Assembly: GCF_003627955.1 (NCBI RefSeq)
Contig: NZ_RBWS01000001.1
Location: 372,001 to 436,000 of the forward strand
DNA from: Sphingobacterium puteale
Lineage (GTDB): Bacteria; Bacteroidota; Bacteroidia; Sphingobacteriales; Sphingobacteriaceae
Direction: 5' to 3'
Length of the DNA stretch: 64,000 nt
The notes under the pieces were generated by a model. That model saw only the letters and a program-made list of their open reading frames with translations. It had not been told where the DNA came from and did not search any database. The first letter of the stretch is position 1. Every line of letters starts with the position of its first letter. The position numbers were made by a program, and so were the translations under genes. Shown piece by piece: positions 37,964 to 47,236 of the stretch.

Positions 37964-38006
37964 AAAAAATAGGTGTATCCAAAAAGATCGGACACACCTA
38001 TTTTTT
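37964..38006. terminator. Bidirectional terminator after glyS
   Basis: AAAAAATAGGTGT pairs with ACACCTATTTTTT (the pairing continues with TCC/GGA after one mismatch). It ends glyS on the plus strand and the lipoprotein gene at 38047 on the minus strand. Confidence 0.8.
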
Positions 38007-38046
38007 ATATCTATTCAAATTGGCCTATTGGTTTGATTTTTTAAGG

Positions 38047-39492
38047 TCAGTATTCTACCACGACATTATCACGCCACTTTTCATTTTTAATCACCTGAAA
38101 ACCCGGATTTTCACTTATTCCATCGAGCAGTTTTCCTTTGAATAGAAGCTGTACGTTATTCCGAATCTCACTGCTCAGCGCAAATGTACGCGCAAGTTCC
38201 CCCTTTCTGAAAATACGCAGCTCGTACTTAACCATCTTATTTTCCGGGACATCGCCCATGAACTGATTAAATACAAAGGTTTTTGAATTATTAGCAAAAT
38301 TAGGTATGACGCTCAACGTGGTATTATCTGATTTTTCATCCACCACCGTTGCGAAAGGATAATATAGGAAAGCATTATGCTGTTGTTTAATTTGAATACT
38401 GTCAACAAGATCCAAACCCTCGGTATCCGTACATTCAAATTTAACTTCACTATAGATCCGGCCCATAGTCAATACCCTTTCAAGGGATTCCGTCACGTCA
38501 AAAGTATCCCGTACCGCAAATACTACAGCTGACTGCTCACTGAAAGTATTTGAAACCGAAAGACTCCTCAGGTCTGTCACCGAAGCCGGAATCATTAGCG
38601 GTGTACCTGAATTTTTGGATAGCAGGCTCAGGTAATAAGTTCCTTTGGACAAAGCGACATTAAACTTTTCTTTTGCATTGAGTGTCCCCGTCTTCACCAG
38701 CAGTTTGGTATTGGCGTCAAAGATGTGGTAGTACAATTTATCAGGCAAAACAGATTGATCGGTCGTTCCCATAATTTTGACATTGTCCATTTTAAAAGTC
38801 CCCGTACTTTCGTTGTAGTTACTTCCGCCGTTTCTATTTCCCGCAAATAGCGTTAATTTTAACCAGCATTCCTTAGCTGCAGTTAGCGTAACCGAATGGA
38901 GCGATTGCTCCACTGCTAGCTTACCTGAAATAGCAAGATCTGACGGGTAATGAATGGTATCGGCTAAGTTGGTAAATGTAACACCTTGATTGGTCGAATA
39001 GCTCAACACTAAAGCTCGGGGCCCAGTGCCCGAACTATTGGCATCAAAAGTCAGATTTGCCAAAGTAGCAATTCCCGACGCCGGTATCTTGATCAGAATC
39101 TCCCTGGCTCCTTTGAAGCTAATGCCTTTTCCGGACGTTGGCCAACCGGCGACATAGCTATAGTCGGTTTTACCATTATTGTAATCGATGGCGACTGCAT
39201 CCTCAAGCGCTATAGTTGGGTCAGCGTTACCATTATCAAAATTCCAATGGTAGAGGAGTTGATTTTCTGTGACACTTCCGGTGGCCAACGCACTTTTGGA
39301 CCTGGGCGAATGCGCTTTCAAGGGGCTTACAATCGTTTCAAAATCTTTGATTTTGAATGTTACTGCGTGTGTTTTTTCATTGCTTTCTTCAGGAGGAAGT
39401 TTTGCATTTTTCTTACAGGAGGATGTTACGGCTAGAATCACGATGAATAGGCACGAAAAAATTCCCCATGTAGACTGGGTTTTCGTTTTCAT
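38047..39492 (-). CDS. Lipoprotein of unknown function with jelly-roll-like region
   Basis: The 481-residue product has a lipoprotein signal ending VTSSC (Cys26). Residues 75-245 contain LLYHWNFDNGN, GISFKGAREILIKIPASG, and TGTFKMDNVKIMGTTD, a layout seen in the beta-sandwich modules of secreted Bacteroidota proteins (KMDNVKI resembles the end of choice-of-anchor type modules). The second half has strand-rich segments such as LYYHIFDANTKLLVKTG and YSEVKFECTD reminiscent of FimB/Mfa2-type anchor proteins, but I cannot assign a family. It is downstream of the broken M64 peptidase gene on the same strand, with a strong hairpin right before its start codon. Confidence 0.7.
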   Translation of the reverse strand: MKTKTQSTWGIFSCLFIVILAVTSSCKKNAKLPPEESNEKTHAVTFKIKDFETIVSPLKAHSPRSKSALATGSVTENQLLYHWNFDNGNADPTIALEDAVAIDYNNGKTDYSYVAGWPTSGKGISFKGAREILIKIPASGIATLANLTFDANSSGTGPRALVLSYSTNQGVTFTNLADTIHYPSDLAISGKLAVEQSLHSVTLTAAKECWLKLTLFAGNRNGGSNYNESTGTFKMDNVKIMGTTDQSVLPDKLYYHIFDANTKLLVKTGTLNAKEKFNVALSKGTYYLSLLSKNSGTPLMIPASVTDLRSLSVSNTFSEQSAVVFAVRDTFDVTESLERVLTMGRIYSEVKFECTDTEGLDLVDSIQIKQQHNAFLYYPFATVVDEKSDNTTLSVIPNFANNSKTFVFNQFMGDVPENKMVKYELRIFRKGELARTFALSSEIRNNVQLLFKGKLLDGISENPGFQVIKNEKWRDNVVVEY

Positions 39493-39498
39493 AATATG

Positions 39499-39550
39499 AA
39501 TGATTTATAAGTTAACTAACCGGCAGATTAAAATTAACTTATAAATCATT
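39499..39550 (-). promoter_or_regulatory. 17-bp perfect hairpin abutting a start codon
   Basis: AATGATTTATAAGTTAA (39499-39515) is repeated exactly in inverse at 39534-39550 with an 18-base loop. On the minus strand the hairpin ends six bases before the ATG at 39492, so it covers the place where a ribosome would land. It could control translation or mark a processing site. Confidence 0.7.
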
Positions 39551-39567
39551 AGTCATCATCATTGTAA

Positions 39568-41276
39568 CTAAAAAATTACTTCCGTTCGATCACTCTTGCA
39601 GGTCGTCACCTTATCTACTTTTTGGACAAAAACTTTTCGGACAGTCGCGGAGCGATCGAGAACAAGTTTATTATTTGCACCCGTTGGGCGCACATATTCT
39701 CCATTGAACGCATCCCATTCGTAAATCGGGCTACCATCTGCATTCAACCAGATATAGTTATAACGTGTATCCGGTTTTTCCTGTACGGTCAACTGCACCT
39801 TATTTTTCTTTTTGTCAATCCTGATACGGACGTCCTTGGGTCTTTCTACTTTGGCCAGTGTTTTCAGTAGGATTTCCGATGGTTGTGAGGCTTTGTCTTT
39901 CCAATGTGCGACAACATGATATTTTTTTGATTGCGAAAGATTTCGGATGAAGACATTTGTTCCGGTCCCGATAGGTGTACCGGTCGCTGTCTCATACCAG
40001 CAATATTCAAGTCCTGCGATGGGCTTTTTGACTGTAAGTACCTGATCGCCCCCAAAACAGGTTTCCAATGTATCTGTCCAGCGATTGATGGGTTTGGCAA
40101 GTGCATTGGATTGAAGCTGATTAAGTTTCCATACAATAGAATCTTTATAGTTTAGATAGCTCGGGTTCCGAAGCAGATCTGTCGTATCCTGAATAATTAC
40201 TTTCAGCTCATTTGCGCCGCTATGCAGCATTCCGGGATCCAGGTAGATCGAATCTATATTTTGGGCAATGGCTTCATTATTTAGAGACCATATCAGCTTA
40301 AATGTATTTGGTGAAGGTTTAGCTAAGCGCAAAGTAAATTTCTGCACACTATCTAAGGTCAGCACATTATTTAATATTGGTTTTACAGCAATAAAGGGAC
40401 TCGATTTTCGCTTGATTGAAGCCACGAACTGTTCTTGACAAACGGGACCACAAGGTATTGCATTTTGCAGTATTCATGCGGTCTGAACCAAGTTGACGGA
40501 GCTCCTTTCCCGCCATAAGAATAGATACCTACGCCGTCTTTTCCAAGCCAATATTTCCAGGGAACAGCATTTACATCAGCCGTTTGGGAACGATTGACAG
40601 ATTCGATGGCGTATTGGTTGCCTGCCCAATACTCATCAGCCAGCTGGGCGAAGGAGTGTCCGATCTCATGGACTGCAATATCATTACTTTTGAAATTGAC
40701 CGTTGAAGTTGCCCACTTTCCGCCCGATCCGCCATAAAATGGCGAGTTGACCAATATGACCACCTGTGTAAAGTTTGGGATATGTGTTTTTAATACTTCT
40801 TCAATACGGTCATTCTTTTGAGGTACCACGAGACGGTGCAATCCGCCGTTGTCAAAGCTGCTGCCGAAAATTGTTTTGGGATGCGTAATCGGTACCGCAT
40901 GATCTCTGGTGAATTTATTATAGCGTTTTGGAAATTTACCGAGATCGGTATCTCCCTGTACGCAGTCACTCGCTTTACAGTCATGGGTGGCGCCGGATTC
41001 CTCGGATATCGTCCGAATAGCAAACACATTAAAGAAACTGCTGTATTGTTTAAAAGGCTCTATTGAGAAGAAATAGTTTGTGAACTGTTTGGAATCTGCC
41101 GCGTAATCCTCTAGCTGATCTTTTGTGTAGCCGTCGCCCAAAATAACCAGGTTCACGATATTGTTTGCTGTTCCTTGATATTGTAAGGTGTCAATCTTGA
41201 AATTTTGAGATTGGGCTGTTGCCGGGATCAGATAGCCTAATAACGCAAGCAGGATAAAAATTAATTTTTTATTCAT
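39568..41276 (-). pseudogene. M64-family metallopeptidase gene broken by a frameshift
   Basis: The first part (41276-40383) codes for a Sec signal (to TAQ), the M64 start VNLVILGDGYT and the zinc site HEIGHSFAQLADEYW (HExxH at residues 203-207, with the later Asp/Glu). The frame is lost after CKMQYLVVPF (residue 279) and ends 18 codons later. In the next frame the sequence continues CQEQFVASIKRKSSPF and stays open to 39568. One missing base in the A run at 40440-40442 (T run on the coding strand) would join them to a protein of about 569 residues. The C-terminal part is beta-rich, with several Ig-like strands. The zinc domain is complete, so the shorter product might still act. A sequencing error is the simplest alternative. 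Confidence 0.82.
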
Positions 41277-41437
41277 CGGAGTAACAATCGTTAGACTTCA
41301 AAATTAGCGTTTTCACTCCCTTAATTTTTAAATTTTATTGCCGAGTGCTTCTCCGATATTGTCCACTGCCCAGAGTTTCACCAGCAATTTTCTGCCCATT
41401 CTACTTAAAATACATTCAGATTTAACAGCCACGGCGT

Positions 41438-42298
41438 CTAATCGCGCATACGATGTTCATGAACATATTCACTAGGTGAAAGTTTTGTAATCTTTTTAAA
41501 CACCCTGTTAAAATTGACCACGTTGTTGAAGCCTGTTTTAAATGCAATATTGGAAACGCTTTCAGATGATTCGTCAATCAGCATCTTACAGGCTCGTTCA
41601 ATCCGGATCTCATTCAGAAAAGTGACGTAAGTCTTTCGGGTATGTTTTTTAAAGTACTTACAGAATGCATGTGGTGTCATGTGCGCGACTGCGGCAATAT
41701 CTTCAAGGGAGATTTTATCGCCAAAATGCTGAAAGGTGTATTGAAATATCTCATTGATCCGCAAACCTTCGGCATCAGAAAATTTCCTTTGGGGGATACC
41801 TGTATATAACGAGGTCCATTGATCGACCTTTTTGCTCAAAAAATTAATCAGCTTGACAAAGGATAACAAGCGATCTATTCCGGCACTTGTATTGATCTGG
41901 ACAAATTTATCTTTTAATGCGACAGCATGTTCGGCATCCAATTTCTTACTGACATTGATATGTTCCAAAAAATATTTGACATCATCAAATTCAGGGAAAT
42001 CCAGAAAAGATTTAAAATGTTCATAATCGAAGAAAATATGTATGGCATGAATACCATCCTTGACATCCTCTCCGGTTTTAAACATATGCGGCTCATCTGC
42101 ATCAACGATATAGATTTCATCCTCTTCAAAACTGTGTGTAAAGTTGCCGATCATAAAGGTCCCCCGCCCTTTTAAGATATAGGTCAATTGGATTTCTTTA
42201 TGCCGATGGTAATTACTATAGAAGGAGGGCAAGATATCTTCCTGCACACAAATAGATCCTTGATAAACCACCGGAACCGTAAATTGAACAACTTTCAT
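41438..42298 (-). CDS. AraC-family transcriptional regulator with cupin domain
   Basis: The 286-residue protein has an N-terminal cupin (SNYHRHKEIQLTYILKGRGTFMIGN at about residues 29-53) and a C-terminal helix-turn-helix pair: ISLEDIAAVAHMTPHAFCKYFKKHTRKTYVTFLNEIRIERA and ISNIAFKTGFNNVVNFNRVFKKITKLSPSEYV, the full AraC signature. It lies downstream of the GH29-GH95 fucosidase genes on the same strand, about 310 bases apart, and is a reasonable candidate for their control by a fucose-derived signal. The link is inferred from position. Confidence 0.92.
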   Translation of the reverse strand: MKVVQFTVPVVYQGSICVQEDILPSFYSNYHRHKEIQLTYILKGRGTFMIGNFTHSFEEDEIYIVDADEPHMFKTGEDVKDGIHAIHIFFDYEHFKSFLDFPEFDDVKYFLEHINVSKKLDAEHAVALKDKFVQINTSAGIDRLLSFVKLINFLSKKVDQWTSLYTGIPQRKFSDAEGLRINEIFQYTFQHFGDKISLEDIAAVAHMTPHAFCKYFKKHTRKTYVTFLNEIRIERACKMLIDESSESVSNIAFKTGFNNVVNFNRVFKKITKLSPSEYVHEHRMRD

Positions 42299-42608
42299 CG
42301 TCTATTGAAATAACAAATATTAAACAGTTAATTCAAATATACCATTTTTTAAGACAATAATTGTTAATTTTTATCCAAAAAACTCCTAGACCTGACCAAT
42401 GAACTGCTATAAAGTGGGGACTTCGCCAGTGAGCGACAAAATTTTGAAGGACTGTGGATTGATCAACAGCCACCGGCCTTCCTTTGGCGGCCTTTATCTG
42501 TGCAGTGATTTTATAAGCGAATGGTTTCAACAGCGCTTCTTTTTTGGCTTGTTTGCGTTCCTGGAACAAGCAGCTGCTCCCGGAACAATAAGTAGAAAAC
42601 AAAGATAG
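42299..42608. other. 310-bp stretch between the fucosidase operon and AraC gene
   Basis: It holds the AraC promoter. Reading frames of 89 codons (minus) and 69 codons (plus) overlap here, but neither shows a recognisable domain or start context. Part of the stretch (42440-42560) is less AT-rich than other gaps in the window, which may mean decayed coding sequence. Confidence 0.4.
42334..42341 (-). promoter_or_regulatory. Promoter box for the second AraC gene
   Basis: On the minus strand this reads TATATTTG, a full TAnnTTTG match, 36 bases before the ATG at 42298. No matching -33 element was seen. Confidence 0.45.
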
Positions 42609-44948
42609 TTAACGAACCTGATAGTCCTTATAGACTCCATTTTCAAATATGCGAACATTTCCTTTTTTTCCTTTTATTCTAAGCGCGATAATTTTTCCAT
42701 TTTCCCAGCTCATATCAACCGTGTAATTTCCTCTGGCCTTCAGTCCTTTGATCTGTCCCTTAGACCAGGCTTTAGGCAGGGCTGGTAGCAGGTGAATGTA
42801 GCCATTGTGGCTTTGCATCAGCATCTCTGCGATACCGGCAGCACCACCAAAATTGCCATCAATCTGAAATGGCGGGTGGGCACAGAATAAGTTAGGATAG
42901 GTTCCCGCTCCGACACTCTGATATGTTGTTTCATTGGCAAAAGCAGGTTTGAGCAACTGACGAAGAATTTCCAGGGCATGATCGCCATCTTGTAATCTTG
43001 CCCAGAACAAGATTTTCCAGGCTCGGGACCACCCTGTCCCTTCATCTCCCCTTACCGCCAGCGTCTTGCGTGCAGCTTCAGCCCAGGCCGGGGTCGTTTG
43101 AGGAGAAATAAATGCCGCAGGATACAGGCCATAGAGATGCGACACATGACGGTGTTTGGGCTCAATCTCCAGATAGTCTTCGAGCCATTCCATCACACGC
43201 CCAGATTGACCGACCACTACTGGCGGGGGAATCTCTTTTAATTTTTCCTTCAAACTGGCGGCAAAGCTATCTTTGATCGATAGAATAGAATCTGCCTGGA
43301 TCACTGCCTGATACAGTTCGCGTACAATCTGATTGTCGATCGTCGGTCCCATCACTACCGCAGCTACCTTCCCGTTGGGCAACCGAAACGCATTTTCCGG
43401 TGACACGGATGGTGAAGTCACCCACCAACCTGTTTTTGGATCCTGGACCAAGGTATGGTCATAAAATTGTGCTGCCCCTTTGAGTATCGGGTAGATCTCT
43501 TTCAGATATCTTTGGTCGCCGGTAAAAAGATAGTGCTCCCAGAGGTGGTTGCATAACCAGCCTGAGGCTGTACTAGCTCCCCAGGAAGCCTGTTCGCCCG
43601 GAGCAGAATAGCCCCAAACATTGGTCATCATATACACGACCCATCCGGGGGCATTATAATAAGCTTTCGCCGTTTGCTCACCTGTTTTCGCTATCCGCTT
43701 GATCAACTCAATAAAAGGCTGATGGTATTCACTGAGATTGTTCACCTCCACACCCCAGTGATTCATCTGCGCATTGATATTCAGATGATAATCACCATTC
43801 CAGGGCGTCTGGATCTGATGAGCCCATAACCCTTGCAAATTTGGCGGAAGGGCGTTTGAAATTTTCGGTGCCGAACTCGAAATATTCAAATAACGGCCAT
43901 ACTGATAATAAATGGCCGCCAAATCCGGATCCTGCGTTGGATCTTTATAAAAATTTGCGATTCGTTCATTGGTCGGAACACGCGTATTTGATTTATTCCC
44001 AAAGAGGTTAAGTTCAACCCTGTTAAAAATCTTTTGGTACGCATTCACATGATTACTGTACATTTTATCCACATTGGATAACTGCAAGGCAGCAAGAGTC
44101 GTCCGCACGGTAACGTTTGGATCTTGCCCATAATAAGAGGTACTTGCCGTGAAATAAATAGAGAGATTACCCTCCGCAGAAACTTCCAGGGCCTGATCTC
44201 TTTTACTGACTTTCAGATTTTTACCCTGCACTTTCAGCAGGCCGGAAAATTTGAGGTTTTTGTCCCCTTTTCCATCCGGCAGCGACCCTTCAACCAAAAT
44301 CCCATCGTCCAACAGGGTGTAACGGTCTATATTTTCCTTCCGCTGGAAAGAAATACCGACCGTCTGTCTTGAATTGCTGTTCTGATTCAATTGAATCACA
44401 CCGACATTCTTGTCAAAGGAGGTGTAGTAGGTACGTTGAATTTTTGTCTTTCCAATACGAAAAGTAGTCTGTGCTGTCGCCGTGGCCAGATCCAATGATC
44501 TTGTATAGTCTTCAATAGAAGAAGATGGCAGTTGATATTGCAAAAGTAGATCTCCGAATAACTGATAACAACCATAAGGAACATTAGCGCCATTTCCCAA
44601 GCCTGAACCTTTCCCATTGGTAACAAAGGTTTCATTAACCAATTTTTCGGCTTCGTCATTTTTACCTTCTTTCAATAAAGCCTGTATGGCACTAACATTT
44701 TTATATGCGTCGTAGTTATTGGGATCCTCTGGACTCCCGGACCACATACTGATCTCATTCAGTACAATTTTTTCCTTCGTTGGATTACCATCAGGCATCA
44801 TCCCGATCAACCCATTGCCCAGGGCCAGGGTCTCTTCCCATATTTTGGCCGGTTTATTATACCAAAGACCGAGTGGATTTTGCTGTGCAAACAAAAGCGT
44901 GGTCTGCGAGACGCAGACCACGAGAAGCATTAAAATTCTATTTCGCAT
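42609..44948 (-). CDS. GH95 alpha-L-fucosidase, exported
   Basis: GH95 enzymes remove alpha-1,2-linked fucose (some alpha-galactose) by inversion. The 779-residue protein, starting at the ATG at 44948, has a Sec signal ending LLFAQ. The N-terminal beta-domain starts LWYNKPAKIWEETLALGNGLIGMM. In the (alpha/alpha)6 barrel the active-site residues known from Bifidobacterium AfcA can be placed: the asparagine pair in HLNINAQMN (about 388-396), the general acid Glu of SPSVSPENAF (about 518) and the Asp of FQIDGNFGGAAGI. A longer frame begins with a TTG at 44966. Its ATG overlaps the end of the GH29 gene by 11 bases, so translation is coupled. Confidence 0.93.
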   Translation of the reverse strand: MRNRILMLLVVCVSQTTLLFAQQNPLGLWYNKPAKIWEETLALGNGLIGMMPDGNPTKEKIVLNEISMWSGSPEDPNNYDAYKNVSAIQALLKEGKNDEAEKLVNETFVTNGKGSGLGNGANVPYGCYQLFGDLLLQYQLPSSSIEDYTRSLDLATATAQTTFRIGKTKIQRTYYTSFDKNVGVIQLNQNSNSRQTVGISFQRKENIDRYTLLDDGILVEGSLPDGKGDKNLKFSGLLKVQGKNLKVSKRDQALEVSAEGNLSIYFTASTSYYGQDPNVTVRTTLAALQLSNVDKMYSNHVNAYQKIFNRVELNLFGNKSNTRVPTNERIANFYKDPTQDPDLAAIYYQYGRYLNISSSAPKISNALPPNLQGLWAHQIQTPWNGDYHLNINAQMNHWGVEVNNLSEYHQPFIELIKRIAKTGEQTAKAYYNAPGWVVYMMTNVWGYSAPGEQASWGASTASGWLCNHLWEHYLFTGDQRYLKEIYPILKGAAQFYDHTLVQDPKTGWWVTSPSVSPENAFRLPNGKVAAVVMGPTIDNQIVRELYQAVIQADSILSIKDSFAASLKEKLKEIPPPVVVGQSGRVMEWLEDYLEIEPKHRHVSHLYGLYPAAFISPQTTPAWAEAARKTLAVRGDEGTGWSRAWKILFWARLQDGDHALEILRQLLKPAFANETTYQSVGAGTYPNLFCAHPPFQIDGNFGGAAGIAEMLMQSHNGYIHLLPALPKAWSKGQIKGLKARGNYTVDMSWENGKIIALRIKGKKGNVRIFENGVYKDYQVR

Positions 44949-46821
44949 ATAGTTCAAGCTCCGCAATTGTCAGCTCATTACCTTCAATAAATTGCTTTGG
45001 TTCAAATTTGATAAACTTGGTATTGTTGTTTGTTTCAAAAAACACCTGTTGCAAAATTGGATTTGCTTTGATATTGGAGAATTCGCCTTCCTTAAGGCTT
45101 GTCCACTTTTTGCCATCCGTACTGGTAGATATGACATACTTTGTCGGAATACCGCCATTCTTTTTATCCTGACGTGGAAGGAAACCGATACCCGAGGTAG
45201 CATCATTCGTTTCAATGATCAGGACACCTTGATTCCCTACCGTTGCAAAGGTATTTGGGTTGCCGTCGGTAATATAGGCCTTATCGGTCGCCGTCCCTAC
45301 CTGCAATTTAAAGTCCATTTGTTTTTTAAGCTCTTTTGTATCAAAAGCGAATGGTTCATTATATTCCTTAAATAGTCCGAAATCGCTCAAGGTAATTGCT
45401 ACCGGAGCATAAATATGTAAGCGTAGGCGTGTCGCTGTGGTTGGCTGCTCAAGTTTTATCAGGCGGTTCGCACCGATACTGGTCGCTCTGCCCAATGGTT
45501 TCCAGGTATTATCAGCCCACTGCTCGATAACAACACTGTCGATCCGTTGCCCCAATTTGATGTTTTCACGCAATTGAATAAGATCAAATGTCGCAGCAGA
45601 CTTTAGTTTGATTTCAAGTGTAGCCGATGTTTTCGCATCGTCTGTTGCCCAATAGCTATAGCGGTCATTATCGGTAATCAACGATGTCGCATATGTTTTG
45701 GACTCACCATTACGGGTATTTGAAGCTGTAATGGTTGCACCTTTTGCCAGATTTGTACGGAAAGTTTCTTTGATCTTTTTACCAAAAGCCTGTAGGGATT
45801 TCACGTCATTTTCATGAAGTGTACCTGAAGGCATTGGCGCAAGTCCAAGATTCATGCAGGCCCCTCGACCAACGGATTTAAGGTAAATTTCAAACAGCTG
45901 ATCAGGTGTCTTCACACGGCTATTCTGCTCTTGATGGTAGAACCAGCCCGGCCGTTGGGGCACATCACATTCTGCAGGGATCCAATATTTTCCATTCCGG
46001 TCACCCGATTCCGCATTATGCGATTCGGTCGCACCGGGTACCGCGACCTTTCCATTGAGTCCTATGGGAGTAAACGTCGCCCACGAAGTTTCGGCGGCAA
46101 AGCCATGTTCATTACCTACCCAACGCATATCAGGACCGATATCGGAGAATATCACCGCATTAGGCTGAAGCTTGCGCACAATTGGCCAAGTCTTTTCATG
46201 CCATTCATAATACGTTGTGCGGTCAATGATCCGTTTCCCTTCATGTCCACCGTAGTAACCATCGCCGCCATTTGCACCGTCATGCCAAGAAGTAAACAAA
46301 GGACCGTAATTGCTCATCAATTCGGTCAGCTGCTGCCTGTAGGCATCTGCATAAGCTGGTGTACCATAATGTTCATCATGACGGTCCCACGCGGACAGGT
46401 ACACGCCGAATTTCATCCCATTGCGATGTGTCGCTTCCATAAAATCTTTGACCATATCGCCCTTCCCATTTTTCCATGGTGAGGAGGCAATACTATAGGA
46501 GGTCGTTTTTGTGGGCCATAAACAAAATCCGTCATGGTGTTTTGCGACGCTGATCAAACCTTTAAAACCACCATCTGCTGCAGCTTTGGCAATCTGATTT
46601 GCATTAAATGCCGAAGGATTAAATAAAGCCGGCTGTGCATCACCATAGCCCCATTCTTTATTTTGAAAAGTTGTCGGGGTATAATGGATCAAGCAGTAGG
46701 TTTCCATCTCCTGCCATTTTAATTGACGTTCGGTCGGTAAAGCCCCATAAGGCTTTAAGGTATCCGGTTTTGCGACATGACCGCCGGAAAGTAAGATGGA
46801 GGATAATAAGATTGTGAACAT
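44938..46821 (-). CDS. GH29 alpha-L-fucosidase with C-terminal F5/8-type domain
   Basis: GH29 retains configuration at fucose. The 627-residue protein has a short signal (MFTILLSSILLSGGHVAK). Its barrel has FLI-type CLIHYTPTTF, the substrate block KHHDGFCLWPTKTTSY (95-110) and the nucleophile Asp181 in FTSWHDGANG. The sequence resembles the GH29-B group that prefers branched alpha-1,3/1,4 fucose, but the subgroup is from memory. Two beta-sandwich regions follow: residues 345-480 (GATITASNTRNGESKTYATSLITDNDRYSYWATDD) are a discoidin-like F5/8 type C domain, and the last 150 residues form another possible carbohydrate-binding or Ig-like module. It leads the two-gene fucosidase operon. Confidence 0.92.
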   Translation of the reverse strand: MFTILLSSILLSGGHVAKPDTLKPYGALPTERQLKWQEMETYCLIHYTPTTFQNKEWGYGDAQPALFNPSAFNANQIAKAAADGGFKGLISVAKHHDGFCLWPTKTTSYSIASSPWKNGKGDMVKDFMEATHRNGMKFGVYLSAWDRHDEHYGTPAYADAYRQQLTELMSNYGPLFTSWHDGANGGDGYYGGHEGKRIIDRTTYYEWHEKTWPIVRKLQPNAVIFSDIGPDMRWVGNEHGFAAETSWATFTPIGLNGKVAVPGATESHNAESGDRNGKYWIPAECDVPQRPGWFYHQEQNSRVKTPDQLFEIYLKSVGRGACMNLGLAPMPSGTLHENDVKSLQAFGKKIKETFRTNLAKGATITASNTRNGESKTYATSLITDNDRYSYWATDDAKTSATLEIKLKSAATFDLIQLRENIKLGQRIDSVVIEQWADNTWKPLGRATSIGANRLIKLEQPTTATRLRLHIYAPVAITLSDFGLFKEYNEPFAFDTKELKKQMDFKLQVGTATDKAYITDGNPNTFATVGNQGVLIIETNDATSGIGFLPRQDKKNGGIPTKYVISTSTDGKKWTSLKEGEFSNIKANPILQQVFFETNNNTKFIKFEPKQFIEGNELTIAELELYAK

Positions 46822-46879
46822 ATTCTTTATTATAAGTACTCGAAAATTAGGTTGTAAAGTCCTAATATAAGAAGTTTCA

Positions 46880-46912
46880 TAAAATTATCCGTGTAACATT
46901 TGCGTACTCAAA
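46880..46912 (-). promoter_or_regulatory. Promoter of the GH29-GH95 operon
   Basis: On the minus strand TTTG (46912-46909) is followed after 21 bases by TAATTTTA (46887-46880), which fits the Bacteroidota -33/-7 layout apart from the last base. It lies about 60 bases before the GH29 start. Confidence 0.5.
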
Positions 46913-46968
46913 GCGGGCGAAAAAACAGCCCAAAAGCATGCTGGGCAAAAAATTGCCCTTATTGAATC

Positions 46969-46986
46969 ATATCAATCGATTGATAT
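46969..46986. promoter_or_regulatory. 18-bp perfect palindrome, candidate operator
   Basis: ATATCAATCGATTGATAT is identical on both strands. It lies about 57 bases upstream of the -33 element of the fucosidase promoter and 250 bases before the META lipoprotein gene. A dimeric regulator could bind it; this is inference. Confidence 0.5.
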
Positions 46987-47236
46987 AAAACATTTCCTTA
47001 AAAGAGTAAAATAATATCTCACAGTATTATCGTTGTGCTTTTTTTTAGTATGATCCATCAAACTGAACTTATTTCAGCGTTGAGGTGAAAACAAAAAATA
47101 CCGATCTGTTATTTATAGAGGATAAAGAAGTTAGCTGTATTACAGCAGGTGGCTGCATGTCATTTGGGCAAGATTGGCATGATAATTACACGATCTGGGG
47201 CATACAAGGAATGTTTATATAGTATTAAAAATAATT

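Larger units (their letters stand above)
46822..47236. other. 415-bp divergent region with operator-like elements
   Basis: Besides the GH29 promoter and the 18-bp palindrome, it holds a pair of short GC-rich inverted sequences at 46928-46957 (GCCCA...TGGGC and GGGC...GCCC) and a frame open from 47067 to 47222 with no ATG before Met30. That frame reads plausible but unrecognised protein and overlaps the promoter of the META gene, so I do not call it. Confidence 0.45.

Noticed and set aside
40383..40450. Programmed ribosomal frameshift in the M64 gene
   Set aside because: The site around CCGTTTGTC lacks a slippery heptamer, so a simple indel or sequencing error is more likely.
42333..42602. 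89-codon minus-strand frame directly after the GH95 gene
   Set aside because: No recognisable domain, low-complexity cysteine-rich start, and it runs through the AraC promoter box; treated as noncoding or decayed.
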